Source of the DNA: Chelatococcus sp.
Lineage (GTDB): Bacteria > Pseudomonadota > Alphaproteobacteria > Rhizobiales > Beijerinckiaceae
DNA: 48,572 nt
Assembly: GCA_003248805.1 (NCBI GenBank)
Contig: QFQY01000036.1
Span: 1 to 48,572, forward strand
Direction of reading: 5' to 3'
In this document: positions 8,003 to 15,617 of the stretch, piece after piece
Layout of the letters: every line of letters begins with the position of its first letter
How positions within the stretch are numbered: position 1 is the first letter of the stretch
Position numbers and translations under genes: made by a program
Notes under the pieces: generated by a model
Told to the model about the DNA's origin: nothing
Seen by the model: only the letters and a program-made list of their open reading frames with translations
Database searches by the model: none

Positions 8003-8401
8003 ATGACCGACGACGAAGACGCCCCGGCGCCAGCCGCGCCGGCGGACAAGCCCGTGCGCGTCTCCACCAGCCGCAAGGCGGTGGTGAACCGGCTCTGGCG
8101 CGCCGCAAGGCGCCAGCTCGACGCCCATGAGGCGCATCTCGACGGCCTGCCGGACGGCACCGTCGCCAGCGAGAGCGACGCCAAGGCGCTGGCCACGCTC
8201 GCCCGCACCGTCCGCGAACTGGTGGCGCTCGACGCCTCGACCACGACCCGCGAGAGCAAGACCACGGATGAGTCCGATCCCGCTGAAGGCCTGCGATACG
8301 CCGCCGAGCTCCGAAAGGAGCTTGCACGACGTCTTGATGCGCTTGCCGACCGCGAGCTGGCCAAGGCTGATCCCGGAAATTCTGCCGGAGCTCTCGGCTG
8401 A
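8003..8401 (+). CDS. GTA small terminase-like protein (g1 position)
   Basis: A 132-residue protein with a charged, Ala-rich helical make-up (STSRKAVVNRLWRAARRQLD near residues 21-40, then an Arg/Glu-rich helix at about 96-120). By position it corresponds to the first structural gene of RcGTA, the small terminase subunit that helps recruit DNA to the packaging motor. It starts at ATG 8003 after a candidate promoter and leader, and overlaps the start of the large terminase gene by about 65 bases. Sequence conservation of this gene is low across GTAs, so the assignment rests mainly on position and size. Confidence 0.7.
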   Translation: MTDDEDAPAPAAPADKPVRVSTSRKAVVNRLWRAARRQLDAHEAHLDGLPDGTVASESDAKALATLARTVRELVALDASTTTRESKTTDESDPAEGLRYAAELRKELARRLDALADRELAKADPGNSAGALG

Positions 8402-9647
8402 TCTCCTGCGGACACTCTCCGAGACCTGGGGCGTCTTCGGCCGCGATGACCAGAGGCTGGGTCCCCCGCCGCACAAGCCGATCTGGCTGGTTCTCGGCGG
8501 GCGCGGCGCCGGCAAGACCCGCACCGGCGCCGAATGGGTCAAGGGCATGGCGCTCGGCCAGCCGCCCTATGCCGATGCGAAGACCGGGCGCATCGCGCTG
8601 GTCGGCGAGACGCAGGGGCAGGTCCGCGACGTGATGATCGAGGGCGTCTCCGGTCTGCTCGCGGTGCATACGCGCTGGGAGCGGCCGCTCTGGTCGCCCT
8701 CGCGCCGCCGGCTCGAATGGGCCAACGGCGCCATCGCGCAGGTGTTTTCGGCCGAGGACCCGGAAGGGCTGCGCGGCCCGCAATTCGCCGCCGCCTGGTC
8801 CGACGAGCTGGCCAAGTGGCCGAACCTTCAGGAGTGCTGGGACATGCTGCAGTTCGGCCTGCGCCTCGGCGAGCGGCCCCGCCAGATCGTCACGACGACG
8901 CCGCGCCCGCTGCCGCTGCTCAAGCGGCTGCTGGCCGACGCGAATGTCGCCGTCAGCCGGGCCGCGACCCGCGCGAACCGGCTCAACCTCGCCGCCGAGT
9001 TCCTGAAAGCGGTGGAGACGGCCTATGGCGGCACCCGGCTCGGCCGGCAGGAACTGGAGGGCGAGATCGTCGAGGAAAGCCCGGACGCGCTCTGGACGCG
9101 GGCCATGATCGAGGCCTGCCGCGAACCGGCGGCTCCGCCGCTGGCCCGGATCGTCGTCGCGGTCGATCCGCCGGCGTCGTCATCCAACCGGGCGGATCGC
9201 TGCGGCCTCGTGGTGGCCGGCATCGACGAGACCGGCATCGGCCATGTGCTGGAGGATGCGACGCTGTCCGGAGCCCGCCCGCATGAATGGGCGGCGCGCG
9301 CCGTCGCGCTCCATGGCCGGCACGAGGCCGATGCGCTGGTCGTCGAGGTCAATCAGGGCGGCGAGATGGCCGAAAGCGTGATCCGCGAGGTCGATCCGGC
9401 CGTGCCGGTGACCTCGGTCAGGGCGACGCGCGGGAAGTATCTGCGGGCCGAGCCGGTGGCTGCGCTCTATGCGCAGGGTCGCGTCCGGCATGCGGGCGCG
9501 TTTCCGGCGCTGGAGGACGAGATGTGCGATTTCGGCCCGGCCGGCCTGAGCTCCGGCCGCTCGCCCGACCGGCTCGACGCGCTGGTCTGGGCGCTGACGC
9601 ATCTCATGCTCGCGCCGAGAGGCCGGCCGCGGGTGAGGGGGATTTAG
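8337..9647 (+). CDS. GTA large terminase (TerL, g2)
   Basis: The packaging motor ATPase and headful nuclease, 436 residues from ATG 8337. Walker A is GGRGAGKT (54-61), the Walker B region is AAWSDELAKW, and the RNase H-like nuclease acidic residues are in IVVAVDPPASS, ALVVEVNQGGEM and DRLDALVWALTHLM. In RcGTA this type of motor packages random host DNA. The open frame extends upstream to 8127, with another ATG at 8268, but that stretch lies inside the g1 gene and has poor protein character. ATG 8337 gives the N-terminal length usual for the family, though AGGAG is rather far (about 16 bases), so the start is uncertain. The gene is followed by inverted repeats before the portal gene. Confidence 0.92.
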   Translation: MRLPTASWPRLIPEILPELSADLLRTLSETWGVFGRDDQRLGPPPHKPIWLVLGGRGAGKTRTGAEWVKGMALGQPPYADAKTGRIALVGETQGQVRDVMIEGVSGLLAVHTRWERPLWSPSRRRLEWANGAIAQVFSAEDPEGLRGPQFAAAWSDELAKWPNLQECWDMLQFGLRLGERPRQIVTTTPRPLPLLKRLLADANVAVSRAATRANRLNLAAEFLKAVETAYGGTRLGRQELEGEIVEESPDALWTRAMIEACREPAAPPLARIVVAVDPPASSSNRADRCGLVVAGIDETGIGHVLEDATLSGARPHEWAARAVALHGRHEADALVVEVNQGGEMAESVIREVDPAVPVTSVRATRGKYLRAEPVAALYAQGRVRHAGAFPALEDEMCDFGPAGLSSGRSPDRLDALVWALTHLMLAPRGRPRVRGI

Positions 9648-9657
9648 GAACGCCGAC

Positions 9658-9735
9658 GTCATTGCGAGCGCAGCGAAGCAATCCAGCCTCATAGGGCGGA
9701 CGTTTCCTGGATTGCTTCGCTGCACTCGCAATGAC
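9658..9735. repeat. Intergenic inverted repeat, GTCATTGCGAG family, copy 1
   Basis: The left arm at 9658-9686 (GTCATTGCGAGCGCAGCGAA and on) and the right arm at 9707-9735 are 29-base reverse complements with one mismatch, around a 20-base loop. It lies in the 162-base gap between the GTA terminase and portal genes. A second copy occurs at 13201-13285. The unit resembles the short palindromic repeats scattered between genes in many Hyphomicrobiales; it has no coding capacity of its own. Confidence 0.85.
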
Positions 9736-9755
9736 GATCCGGTTCCGCAGGCGCT

Positions 9756-9780
9756 GCTCGGGTCTTCGCCCGAGCATGAC
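9756..9780. repeat. Short hairpin, half-unit of the GCTCGGG repeat family
   Basis: GCTCGGG (9756-9762), a six-base loop, and CCCGAGC (9769-9775) followed by ATGAC. The end of this hairpin matches the right end of the 5681-5793 repeat (CCCGAG, two bases differing before ATGAC), so it looks like a shortened member of that family placed directly beside the other repeat type. Confidence 0.6.
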
Positions 9781-9809
9781 GCGCGGATCATTCGAACAGC
9801 GAGACCTCC

Positions 9810-10994
9810 ATGCTCAACTTCCTTCGCAACCTGCGCGGCCTCGCTGCGCCGGAACGGAAACGCTCGCGCGTCGGGCCGCTGATCGCCCTGCACGAGGCGG
9901 GGCGGCCGGTCTGGACGCCGCGCGACTACCAGGCGCTCGCCCGCGAGGGCTACGAGCGCAACCCGGTCGTGCATCGCTGCGTCCGGCTGATCGCGGAGGC
10001 GGCGGCGCAGACGCCGCTCGTGGCGAAGGTCGGCGACCGCGAGATGCCCGAGCATCCGGCGCTCGCGCTGATCGAGCGGCCCAATCCGCGCCAGGGTGGC
10101 ATCGCCTTCCGCGAGATGCTGTTCGGGCACCTCCTCGTCGCCGGCAACGCCTATGTCGAGGCGGTCGGGACGGGGGCGGAACCTCGCGAGCTCTATGCGC
10201 TGCGGCCCGACCGCATGCGCATCGTGCCGGGCCGCGACGGCTGGCCGGAGGCCTATGACTACACCGTCGGCGGCGAGACCATGCGCTTCCGCCAGGACGA
10301 GGGCGCGCTGCCGCCCGTCCTGCACCTGACGCTGTTCCACCCCGTCGACGACCATTACGGCCTCTCGCCCATCGAGGCGGCCGCCTGCTCGCTCGACATC
10401 CACAACGCCGCCAGCACCTGGCACAAGGCGCTGCTCGACAATGCGGCGCGGCCCTCCGGCGCGCTGGTCTATGACGGGCCGGAAGGGGCGGGGCTCACCG
10501 ACGCCCAGTTCGAAAGGCTCAAGGCGGAGCTGGAGGAGAGCTTCCAGGGCGCGCGCAACGCCGGACGCCCGCTGCTGCTCGAAGGCGGGCTGGACTGGAA
10601 GCCGCTCTCGCTGACGCCGGCGGAGCTCGATTTCGTCGCGGCCAAGGGTGTGGCGGCGCGCGAGATCGCGCTCGCCTTCGGCGTGCCGCCGATGCTCCTC
10701 GGCCTGCCGGGCGACAACACCTACGCCAATTTCGCCGAGGCGAACCGGGCCTTCTGGCGCCAGACCGCGATCCCGCTGGTGAGGCGCACGGCGCAGTCCC
10801 TGGCGCAATGGCTCGGCCCGGCCTTCGGCGGCGACGTCATGCTCGAGCCCGATCTCGATGCCGTCGAGGCGCTGGCCGAGGAGCGGGAATCGCTCTGGCG
10901 GCGCCTCGGCGCCGCGACCTTCCTCAGCGAGGGCGAGAAGCGCGAGGCCGTCGGCTACGGCCGCGACCTGCCGGAAACGGGAGGGCCATCATGA
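9810..10994 (+). CDS. GTA portal protein (HK97 family, g3)
   Basis: A 394-residue portal protein that forms the dodecameric ring at the head vertex through which DNA enters and leaves. Family hallmarks are YERNPVVHRCVRLIAEAAAQ (49-68), the EHPALALIERPNPRQG segment, the LLVAGNAYVEAV segment, LFHPVDDHYGLSPIEAAACS and a C-terminal region with the AFGVPPMLLGLPGDNTYANF motif. Length fits GTA portals. It begins at ATG 9810 and its stop overlaps the next start (ATGA at 10991-10994). Confidence 0.95.
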   Translation: MLNFLRNLRGLAAPERKRSRVGPLIALHEAGRPVWTPRDYQALAREGYERNPVVHRCVRLIAEAAAQTPLVAKVGDREMPEHPALALIERPNPRQGGIAFREMLFGHLLVAGNAYVEAVGTGAEPRELYALRPDRMRIVPGRDGWPEAYDYTVGGETMRFRQDEGALPPVLHLTLFHPVDDHYGLSPIEAAACSLDIHNAASTWHKALLDNAARPSGALVYDGPEGAGLTDAQFERLKAELEESFQGARNAGRPLLLEGGLDWKPLSLTPAELDFVAAKGVAAREIALAFGVPPMLLGLPGDNTYANFAEANRAFWRQTAIPLVRRTAQSLAQWLGPAFGGDVMLEPDLDAVEALAEERESLWRRLGAATFLSEGEKREAVGYGRDLPETGGPS

Positions 10995-11203
10995 GCATGC
11001 TCGACCAGGTCGTCTCGGCTTTCGTCGGCCGTGCCGATGTCGGCCATCTCGGCCTGCTGCTCTGGGCCGGGACGGCTTCCGCCTTCGCGCTCTTCGTCCT
11101 GAGGGAACTCACGGCGGCGAACCGCCGCTTCGACGATTTCGTCAGGGAACTCAACCGCTTCAACGCGCGCTACGAGGGAGACCAGCATGAAGCGAAACGG
11201 TGA
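10991..11203 (+). CDS. Small GTA head-formation-like membrane protein (g3.5 position)
   Basis: A 70-residue protein with one hydrophobic segment (about residues 18-36, LGLLLWAGTASAFALFVL) and a charged C-terminus rich in Arg, Asn and Phe. It sits between portal and prohead protease, the place of the small RCAP_rcc01685-type gene in RcGTA, and is coupled to the portal gene by an ATGA overlap. The role in head formation is inferred from position only; the segment could be membrane-spanning or a hydrophobic helix. Confidence 0.7.
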   Translation: MSMLDQVVSAFVGRADVGHLGLLLWAGTASAFALFVLRELTAANRRFDDFVRELNRFNARYEGDQHEAKR

Positions 11204-11369
11204 GCGGCCGCCACGGCCCTCCGCCCCTTCGGCCACCGCCCGTTCCGAGACGGCGAAACCGGCGCGCGGCGCCGAGGGCGTGGAGACCTTCGGCCGCTTC
11301 GTCAGCAATCTGGCGCGGCTCGAGGCGAGCGCCCCCAGGCTCGGCAAGGGCAGGGGAGGCGGTCGATGA
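11187..11369 (+). CDS. Small basic protein of unknown function in the GTA cluster
   Basis: A 60-residue, Arg-, Ala- and Pro-rich, largely disordered protein with a short helix near residues 34-50 (ETFGRFVSNLARLE). It starts at ATG 11187, with GGGAGA six to ten bases upstream, and overlaps the preceding gene by 17 bases. Its stop overlaps the protease start (ATGA at 11366-11369). The tight coupling on both sides suggests a genuine gene. No family is recognised. Confidence 0.6.
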   Translation: MKRNGERPPRPSAPSATARSETAKPARGAEGVETFGRFVSNLARLEASAPRLGKGRGGGR

Positions 11370-11902
11370 GAGGGTTCGTATCGCAGGGCGCCGCGAGGCA
11401 GGGCTTCGCGCGGGAATCGAAGCTCCTGCCGCTTCAGCCGACGCGCGTCGCGCCGGACGGGTCGTTCGAAGGCTATGCCAGCCTGTTTCGGATCGCCGAT
11501 CTCGGCAAGGACGTGGTCGAGCCGGGAGCCTTCCGCGAAAGCCTGGCCCGGCGCGGCCCGTCCGGGATCAAGCTGCTCTGGCAGCATGATCCGGCCGAGC
11601 CGCTCGGCCGCTGGCTCAGCCTGATCGAGGATGGGCGTGGGCTGTTCGTGAAGGGGCGGCTCTCGCTCGCCGTGGGCCGCGCCCGCGAGGTGCTCGCGCT
11701 GATGCGGGAAGGCGCCATCGACGGGCTGTCCATCGGTTTCCGCGCGGAGAAGGCGCGGAACGAGCCGCGCACGGGCCTGCGGCGGCTCGAACGCGTCGAC
11801 CTCTGGGAGGTCTCGATCGTCACTTTCCCGCTGCTGCCGCAGGCCCGCATCTCGGCCGTGAAATCGGGCCTCGGCCCGGCCCCGGCTTTCCACGGCTTCT
11901 GA
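11366..11902 (+). CDS. GTA prohead protease (HK97 family, g4)
   Basis: A 178-residue herpesvirus-assemblin-type serine protease that matures the prohead by trimming the capsid protein. The family layout is visible: FEGYASLF near residue 34, the catalytic His in LLWQHDP (His74), the nucleophile in IDGLSIGF (Ser122), and LWEVSIVTFP (about 147-156), which supplies the third acidic residue. It is followed 24 bases later by the major capsid gene, its substrate. Confidence 0.95.
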   Translation: MRGFVSQGAARQGFARESKLLPLQPTRVAPDGSFEGYASLFRIADLGKDVVEPGAFRESLARRGPSGIKLLWQHDPAEPLGRWLSLIEDGRGLFVKGRLSLAVGRAREVLALMREGAIDGLSIGFRAEKARNEPRTGLRRLERVDLWEVSIVTFPLLPQARISAVKSGLGPAPAFHGF

Positions 11903-11926
11903 AGCCGAAGCATCCCAGGAGAAACC

Positions 11927-13171
11927 ATGACCCAGTTGAACCAAGCCCCCGAGAGCAAGGCGGCCGGCGCCGATCTCGCGCTCGCCTTCGAGGATCTCCG
12001 CTATACGCTGGAAAGCTACCGCGCCAGCAATGACGAGCGCCTGGCCGAGATCGAGGCGCGCGGTGGCGCCGATCCGCTGACCGAGGAGAAGCTCGCGAGG
12101 CTCGACACGGCGCTCGACGACGCCACCCGCAAGCTCGACCGGCTGACGCTCGACCGGGGGCGCCCGGCACTGGGCCGCGAGGCGGCGCGCGATCCGCTCG
12201 TCGCCGAGCACAAGGCGGCGTTCGCGGCCTATGTCCGCAGCGGCGAGGCCGGCGGGCTGAAGCGGCTCGAGACCAAGGCGCTCTCGGCCGGCTCCGGCCC
12301 CGATGGCGGCTACCTCGCTCCGTCCTCGGTGGAGAGCGAGATTCTGCGCCGCCTCGCGACCGTCTCGCCGATCCGCGCCATCGCGACGGTGCGGACCATC
12401 TCGTCCGGCACCTACAAGAAGGCGTTCTCGACCACCGGCCCGGCCTCGGGCTGGGTCGCCGAGACCGCGGCGCGCCCGCAGACGGGCACGCCGACGCTGG
12501 CCGAGCTCTCCTTCCCGGCCATGGAACTCTACGCCATGCCGGCCGCGACGCAGACCCTGCTCGACGACGCCATCGTCGACATCGACCAGTGGATCGCCGA
12601 GGAGGCCGAGAGCGCCTTCGCGGAGCAGGAGGGAGCTGCCTTCGTCGCCGGGGACGGCATCGACAAGCCCAAGGGCTTTCTCGCCTATCCCTTCGTGGCG
12701 AATGCGAGCTGGAGCTGGGGCAATATCGGCGTTCTCAACAGCGGCGCGGCCGGGGCGTTTCCCGCTTCCAACCCCTCGGACGTCCTGGTCGATCTCGTCT
12801 ACGCGCTGAAGGCCGGCTACCGCCAGAACGGTTCCTTCGTCATGAACCGCAAGACGCAAGCGGCGATCCGCAAGTTCAAGGACGCGACGGGCCAGTATCT
12901 CTGGCAGCCGCCGGCCTCCGCCGGGGCGCCCGCGACGCTGCTCGGCTTCCCGCTCGTCGAGGCCGAGGACATGCCGGACATCGCCGCCAATGCGGTCGCG
13001 ATCGCCTTCGGCGATTTCCGGCGCGGCTATCTGGTGGTCGACCGGGCGGGCGTGCGCATCCTGCGCGATCCCTACTCCGCCAAGCCGCATGTGCTGTTCT
13101 ACACGACCAAGCGCGTCGGCGGCGGCGTGCAGGACTTCGCCGCCATCAAGGGGCTGCGCTTCGCCGCCTGA
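11927..13171 (+). CDS. GTA major capsid protein (HK97 fold, g5)
   Basis: A 414-residue capsid protein. The first 110 or so residues are a predicted helical scaffold (delta) domain that the prohead protease should remove. The HK97-fold shell domain follows: GSGPDGGYLAPSSVESEILR near residue 122, then a conserved alpha-beta core and the C-terminal VGGGVQDFAAIKGLRFAA. Cleavage after about residue 110 is expected by analogy with RcGTA. The ribosome site CAGGAG lies eight to ten bases before ATG 11927. The gene ends just before an inverted repeat and two antisense protease genes. Confidence 0.95.
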   Translation: MTQLNQAPESKAAGADLALAFEDLRYTLESYRASNDERLAEIEARGGADPLTEEKLARLDTALDDATRKLDRLTLDRGRPALGREAARDPLVAEHKAAFAAYVRSGEAGGLKRLETKALSAGSGPDGGYLAPSSVESEILRRLATVSPIRAIATVRTISSGTYKKAFSTTGPASGWVAETAARPQTGTPTLAELSFPAMELYAMPAATQTLLDDAIVDIDQWIAEEAESAFAEQEGAAFVAGDGIDKPKGFLAYPFVANASWSWGNIGVLNSGAAGAFPASNPSDVLVDLVYALKAGYRQNGSFVMNRKTQAAIRKFKDATGQYLWQPPASAGAPATLLGFPLVEAEDMPDIAANAVAIAFGDFRRGYLVVDRAGVRILRDPYSAKPHVLFYTTKRVGGGVQDFAAIKGLRFAA

Positions 13172-13200
13172 TCGAGACCGGACACCCCGAACCGCCGTCC

Positions 13201-13285
13201 GTCATTGCGAGGAGCAAAGCGACGAAGCAATCCAGGGAACGTCGCGCTCTACGACACTGGATTGCTTCGTTGCGCTCGCAATGAC
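13201..13285. repeat. Intergenic inverted repeat, GTCATTGCGAG family, copy 2
   Basis: The left arm 13201-13235 and right arm 13257-13285 are reverse complements apart from a six-base insertion in the left arm (GAGCAAAGCGACGAAG versus GCAACGAAG on the other). The outer GTCATTGCGAG and inner AAGCAATCCAG ends match copy 1 at 9658-9735. It lies between the convergent ends of the capsid gene and the first antisense protease gene, where it could act as a two-way terminator. Confidence 0.8.
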
Positions 13286-13294
13286 GGCTCACTC

Positions 13295-14137
13295 CTAGCG
13301 CGAAAACCACCAGCTGTAGGCGGCTTTGGGAGCGGCGGGCCGCGCCTGCCGTTCCAGCGGCTCGAGGGAGAGCAGCCGGGCGCTCGCCTCCGAGATCCAG
13401 CTCCGGTGCTCGCTGACCGGCGTGATGGCGGTGAAGCCGCCGCAGATCCGCCGCACGCGGGCATCGAGCGGGCCGCTCGACCAGCTCACGATGCCGACGA
13501 GGTCGCGGGATGTCGCCCCGCCCCGGAGCACCGGCCCGCCGGAATCGCCGCGGCATGCGCCGGCACCGGCGGTCTCGCCGCGCGCCTCGACGTCGACGGC
13601 GACCTTGACGGTGTTCTGCGTGGTGTAGTTGCCGGCGTTGACGAGCGGGGTTTCCCGCAGTCGCCGCGCTGTCGCTTTCCTGTCCTCGGCGGAGAGCCCG
13701 TAGCCCGCCATGGTCACGGTCTCGCCCTGCCACAGCCCGCCGCCGAGCGTCACGGGCCTGATATCGGGCGGGAGCGGCGACGCCAGCCTGAGCAGCGCGA
13801 GATCGGCTCCCGGCTGCGTGCGCGGCGTGGTGCCGGGCACGAAGGTCGGATGCGGGAGCACGGCGATGACGGCGTGGCGGCGCGGCTTGAAGCGCGTGTC
13901 CAGGCTGAAAACCGACACCGAGCCACCGCCCATCAGGCAGTGCGCGGCGGTCAGCACGAGTTCGGGCGCGATCGCGGCGCCCGAGCACATTTCGCCCCGG
14001 CTGGTCTCGATCCTGAGCGTGGTGGCGCGCGTGCCGTTGATGTCGCGCGAGACGGTGCCGCCGATCACGGCGGAGGCCGGCTGCGCCGCCAGGATCGACA
14101 GGGCGGCCGTGGCGAAGGCGAAGAGGCGCGAGATCAT
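13295..14137 (-). CDS. Secreted chymotrypsin-fold serine protease (S1), copy A
   Basis: A 280-residue protein with a signal peptide (residues 1-23, ending PASA) directly followed by VIGGT, the mature N-terminus of S1 proteases. The catalytic triad is His66 in LTAAHC, Asp112 in GADLALLRL and Ser199 in GACRGDSGGP. Cysteines near 51 and 67, and at 195 and in the later RRICGG, would form two disulfides. The position equivalent to chymotrypsin 189 is Gly, so cleavage after Lys/Arg is not expected. A 30-residue tail extends past the last helix. ATG 14137 is chosen because it opens the signal peptide; the frame extends to 14203 without a better start. It lies antisense within the GTA cluster, 72 bases after copy B, probably in one transcript. 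Confidence 0.9.
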   Translation of the reverse strand: MISRLFAFATAALSILAAQPASAVIGGTVSRDINGTRATTLRIETSRGEMCSGAAIAPELVLTAAHCLMGGGSVSVFSLDTRFKPRRHAVIAVLPHPTFVPGTTPRTQPGADLALLRLASPLPPDIRPVTLGGGLWQGETVTMAGYGLSAEDRKATARRLRETPLVNAGNYTTQNTVKVAVDVEARGETAGAGACRGDSGGPVLRGGATSRDLVGIVSWSSGPLDARVRRICGGFTAITPVSEHRSWISEASARLLSLEPLERQARPAAPKAAYSWWFSR

Positions 14138-14209
14138 TCGGGCAACCGTTCCGTGCGACGATTCCAATCTATGGGCTCGGGCGCCGTAGTCCAGCCCTTC
14201 CATCGGAGC

Positions 14210-14977
14210 TCAGCGCCAGCTCGCCGCCTCGCCCCATCCGGCCAGCGTCCGGTCGAGCCAGTTGCGCTGCGGTCCGAGCAGGACGCCCTGGCTCAAAAGC
14301 CCACATTGGCGGCCCTGCGCGCCGGTCGACCAGCTCGTCACGGCGAAGACGGTGCCGTCGCCGAGCAGCATCGGCCCGCCCGAATCGCCCTGGCAGGCGC
14401 CGGCTCCCGGCTTCTTGCCGGCGCCGTCCGGGTCCGCGGCCCAGACGAGCACGCGGCCGGGACCGTAGGGCTCGACGACGCCGAGCCCGGCCGACCGGTA
14501 GGTCCCCGTGCTCCGCGCCTCGCCTTCGCGCGAGACACCGTAGCCGGCGAGCGTCACCACGGCGCCGGTGCGGGGCGTCGGCCCATCGGCGAGGGAGGCC
14601 GGCGCGAAACGCGCGGGCAGCGGCTCGGCGAAGCGCACCAGCGCGAGGTCGATGGAGCGCCGGCGCGCGGTGATCGCCTTGGCGTCGAACTCGGGATGGA
14701 GGCTGACCGCGGCAGGCCGGACGAGGATCGGCTCGCCTGCCTCCTTCCAGTGGACGCGCAGCTCCGTACCGCCATCGGCGCAGTGGCCGGCCGTCAGCAC
14801 GGCCCGCGCGGAGAGCACGATGCCGGTGCAGACGCCGCCGCGTGCGTTCAGGACCATCAGCGTCGAGCCGGCGGCCGGGCCGCCCTCGCGCCCGCCCACC
14901 ACCGCGCCCGCCGGCCAGGCGGCGAGCCCCGACACCACGGCCAGTGCCGCGCCGAGAACCGAAATCGTGATGCGCAT
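14210..14977 (-). CDS. Secreted chymotrypsin-fold serine protease (S1), copy B
   Basis: A 255-residue paralogue of the neighbouring protease. The signal peptide (1-25, ending PAGA) runs straight into VVGGR. The triad is His65 in LTAGHC, Asp110 in SIDLALVRF and Ser199 in GACQGDSGGP, and both disulfide cysteine pairs are conserved. Position 189 (chymotrypsin numbering) is again Gly. The start at ATG 14977 has AGAGGAG about eight bases upstream; the longer open frame from 15289 overlaps the connector gene and is discounted. The gene starts 67 bases from the divergent GTA connector gene. Target and role are unknown; a link with GTA release or uptake would be speculation. Confidence 0.9.
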   Translation of the reverse strand: MRITISVLGAALAVVSGLAAWPAGAVVGGREGGPAAGSTLMVLNARGGVCTGIVLSARAVLTAGHCADGGTELRVHWKEAGEPILVRPAAVSLHPEFDAKAITARRRSIDLALVRFAEPLPARFAPASLADGPTPRTGAVVTLAGYGVSREGEARSTGTYRSAGLGVVEPYGPGRVLVWAADPDGAGKKPGAGACQGDSGGPMLLGDGTVFAVTSWSTGAQGRQCGLLSQGVLLGPQRNWLDRTLAGWGEAASWR

Positions 14978-15044
14978 GTCCCGCTCCTCTCGCGAGTGCT
15001 GATAGCGCGTCCGCCCCGCGAACTGAACCTCGAACGGAGCGAGC

Positions 15045-15614
15045 ATGACGCCCATCGCCCTGACACCGCCCTCGCTGGAGCCGGTCACGCTCTCGGAGGC
15101 CAAGGTCTTCCTGCGGCTCGACGAGACGGCCGAGGACGGGCTGCTCGCGACGCTGATCACCGCCGCGCGCCTGATGATCGAGGCGGCGTCCGGCCGCTTC
15201 CTGATCGACCAGTCCTGGCGCCTCGTCCTCGATCGATGGCCGGCCGGGGGAGAGATCCGGCTGCCGCTCTCGCCCGTCGGCGCGATCACGGCCGCCCGTG
15301 TCTACGATCTGCTCGGCGCGGCGCAGCCGGTCGCTCCGGGCTCGCTGCAACTCGAACGCGTGGCCGATCCGCCGGTCATCCGTGTCGTCGGGGAGGTGCC
15401 CGAGATCGGCAGGGCGCATGGCGCGATCGAGATCGACGTCGTCGCCGGCTATGGCGCGACCGCGGACGCCGTGCCCGCGCTTCTGCGCCAGGCCGTGCTG
15501 CGGCTCGCGGCGCGCTGGTTCGAGCAGCGCGGCGATGTCGTCGGTCGCGACGCGCAGGCGCTGCCGGTCGAGATCATGACGCTGCTCGCCCCCTTCCGTC
15601 GCGTGAGACTCTGA
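15045..15614 (+). CDS. GTA head-tail connector (phiE125 gp8-like, g6)
   Basis: A 189-residue adaptor that binds beneath the portal ring. The N-terminal helical domain is typical (EPVTLSEAKVFLRLDETAED, residues 12-31, then LLATLITAARLMIEAASGR), followed by a beta region and the C-terminal helix ALLRQAVLRLAARWFEQRGD. Family members are annotated as head-tail connector or DUF3168-neighbour adaptor. It restarts the GTA transcript after the antisense protease pair, so it may need its own promoter in the 67-base gap (14978-15044), in which I see no convincing boxes. GGAGCGAGC precedes ATG 15045. Confidence 0.9.
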   Translation: MTPIALTPPSLEPVTLSEAKVFLRLDETAEDGLLATLITAARLMIEAASGRFLIDQSWRLVLDRWPAGGEIRLPLSPVGAITAARVYDLLGAAQPVAPGSLQLERVADPPVIRVVGEVPEIGRAHGAIEIDVVAGYGATADAVPALLRQAVLRLAARWFEQRGDVVGRDAQALPVEIMTLLAPFRRVRL

Positions 15615-15617
15615 GCA

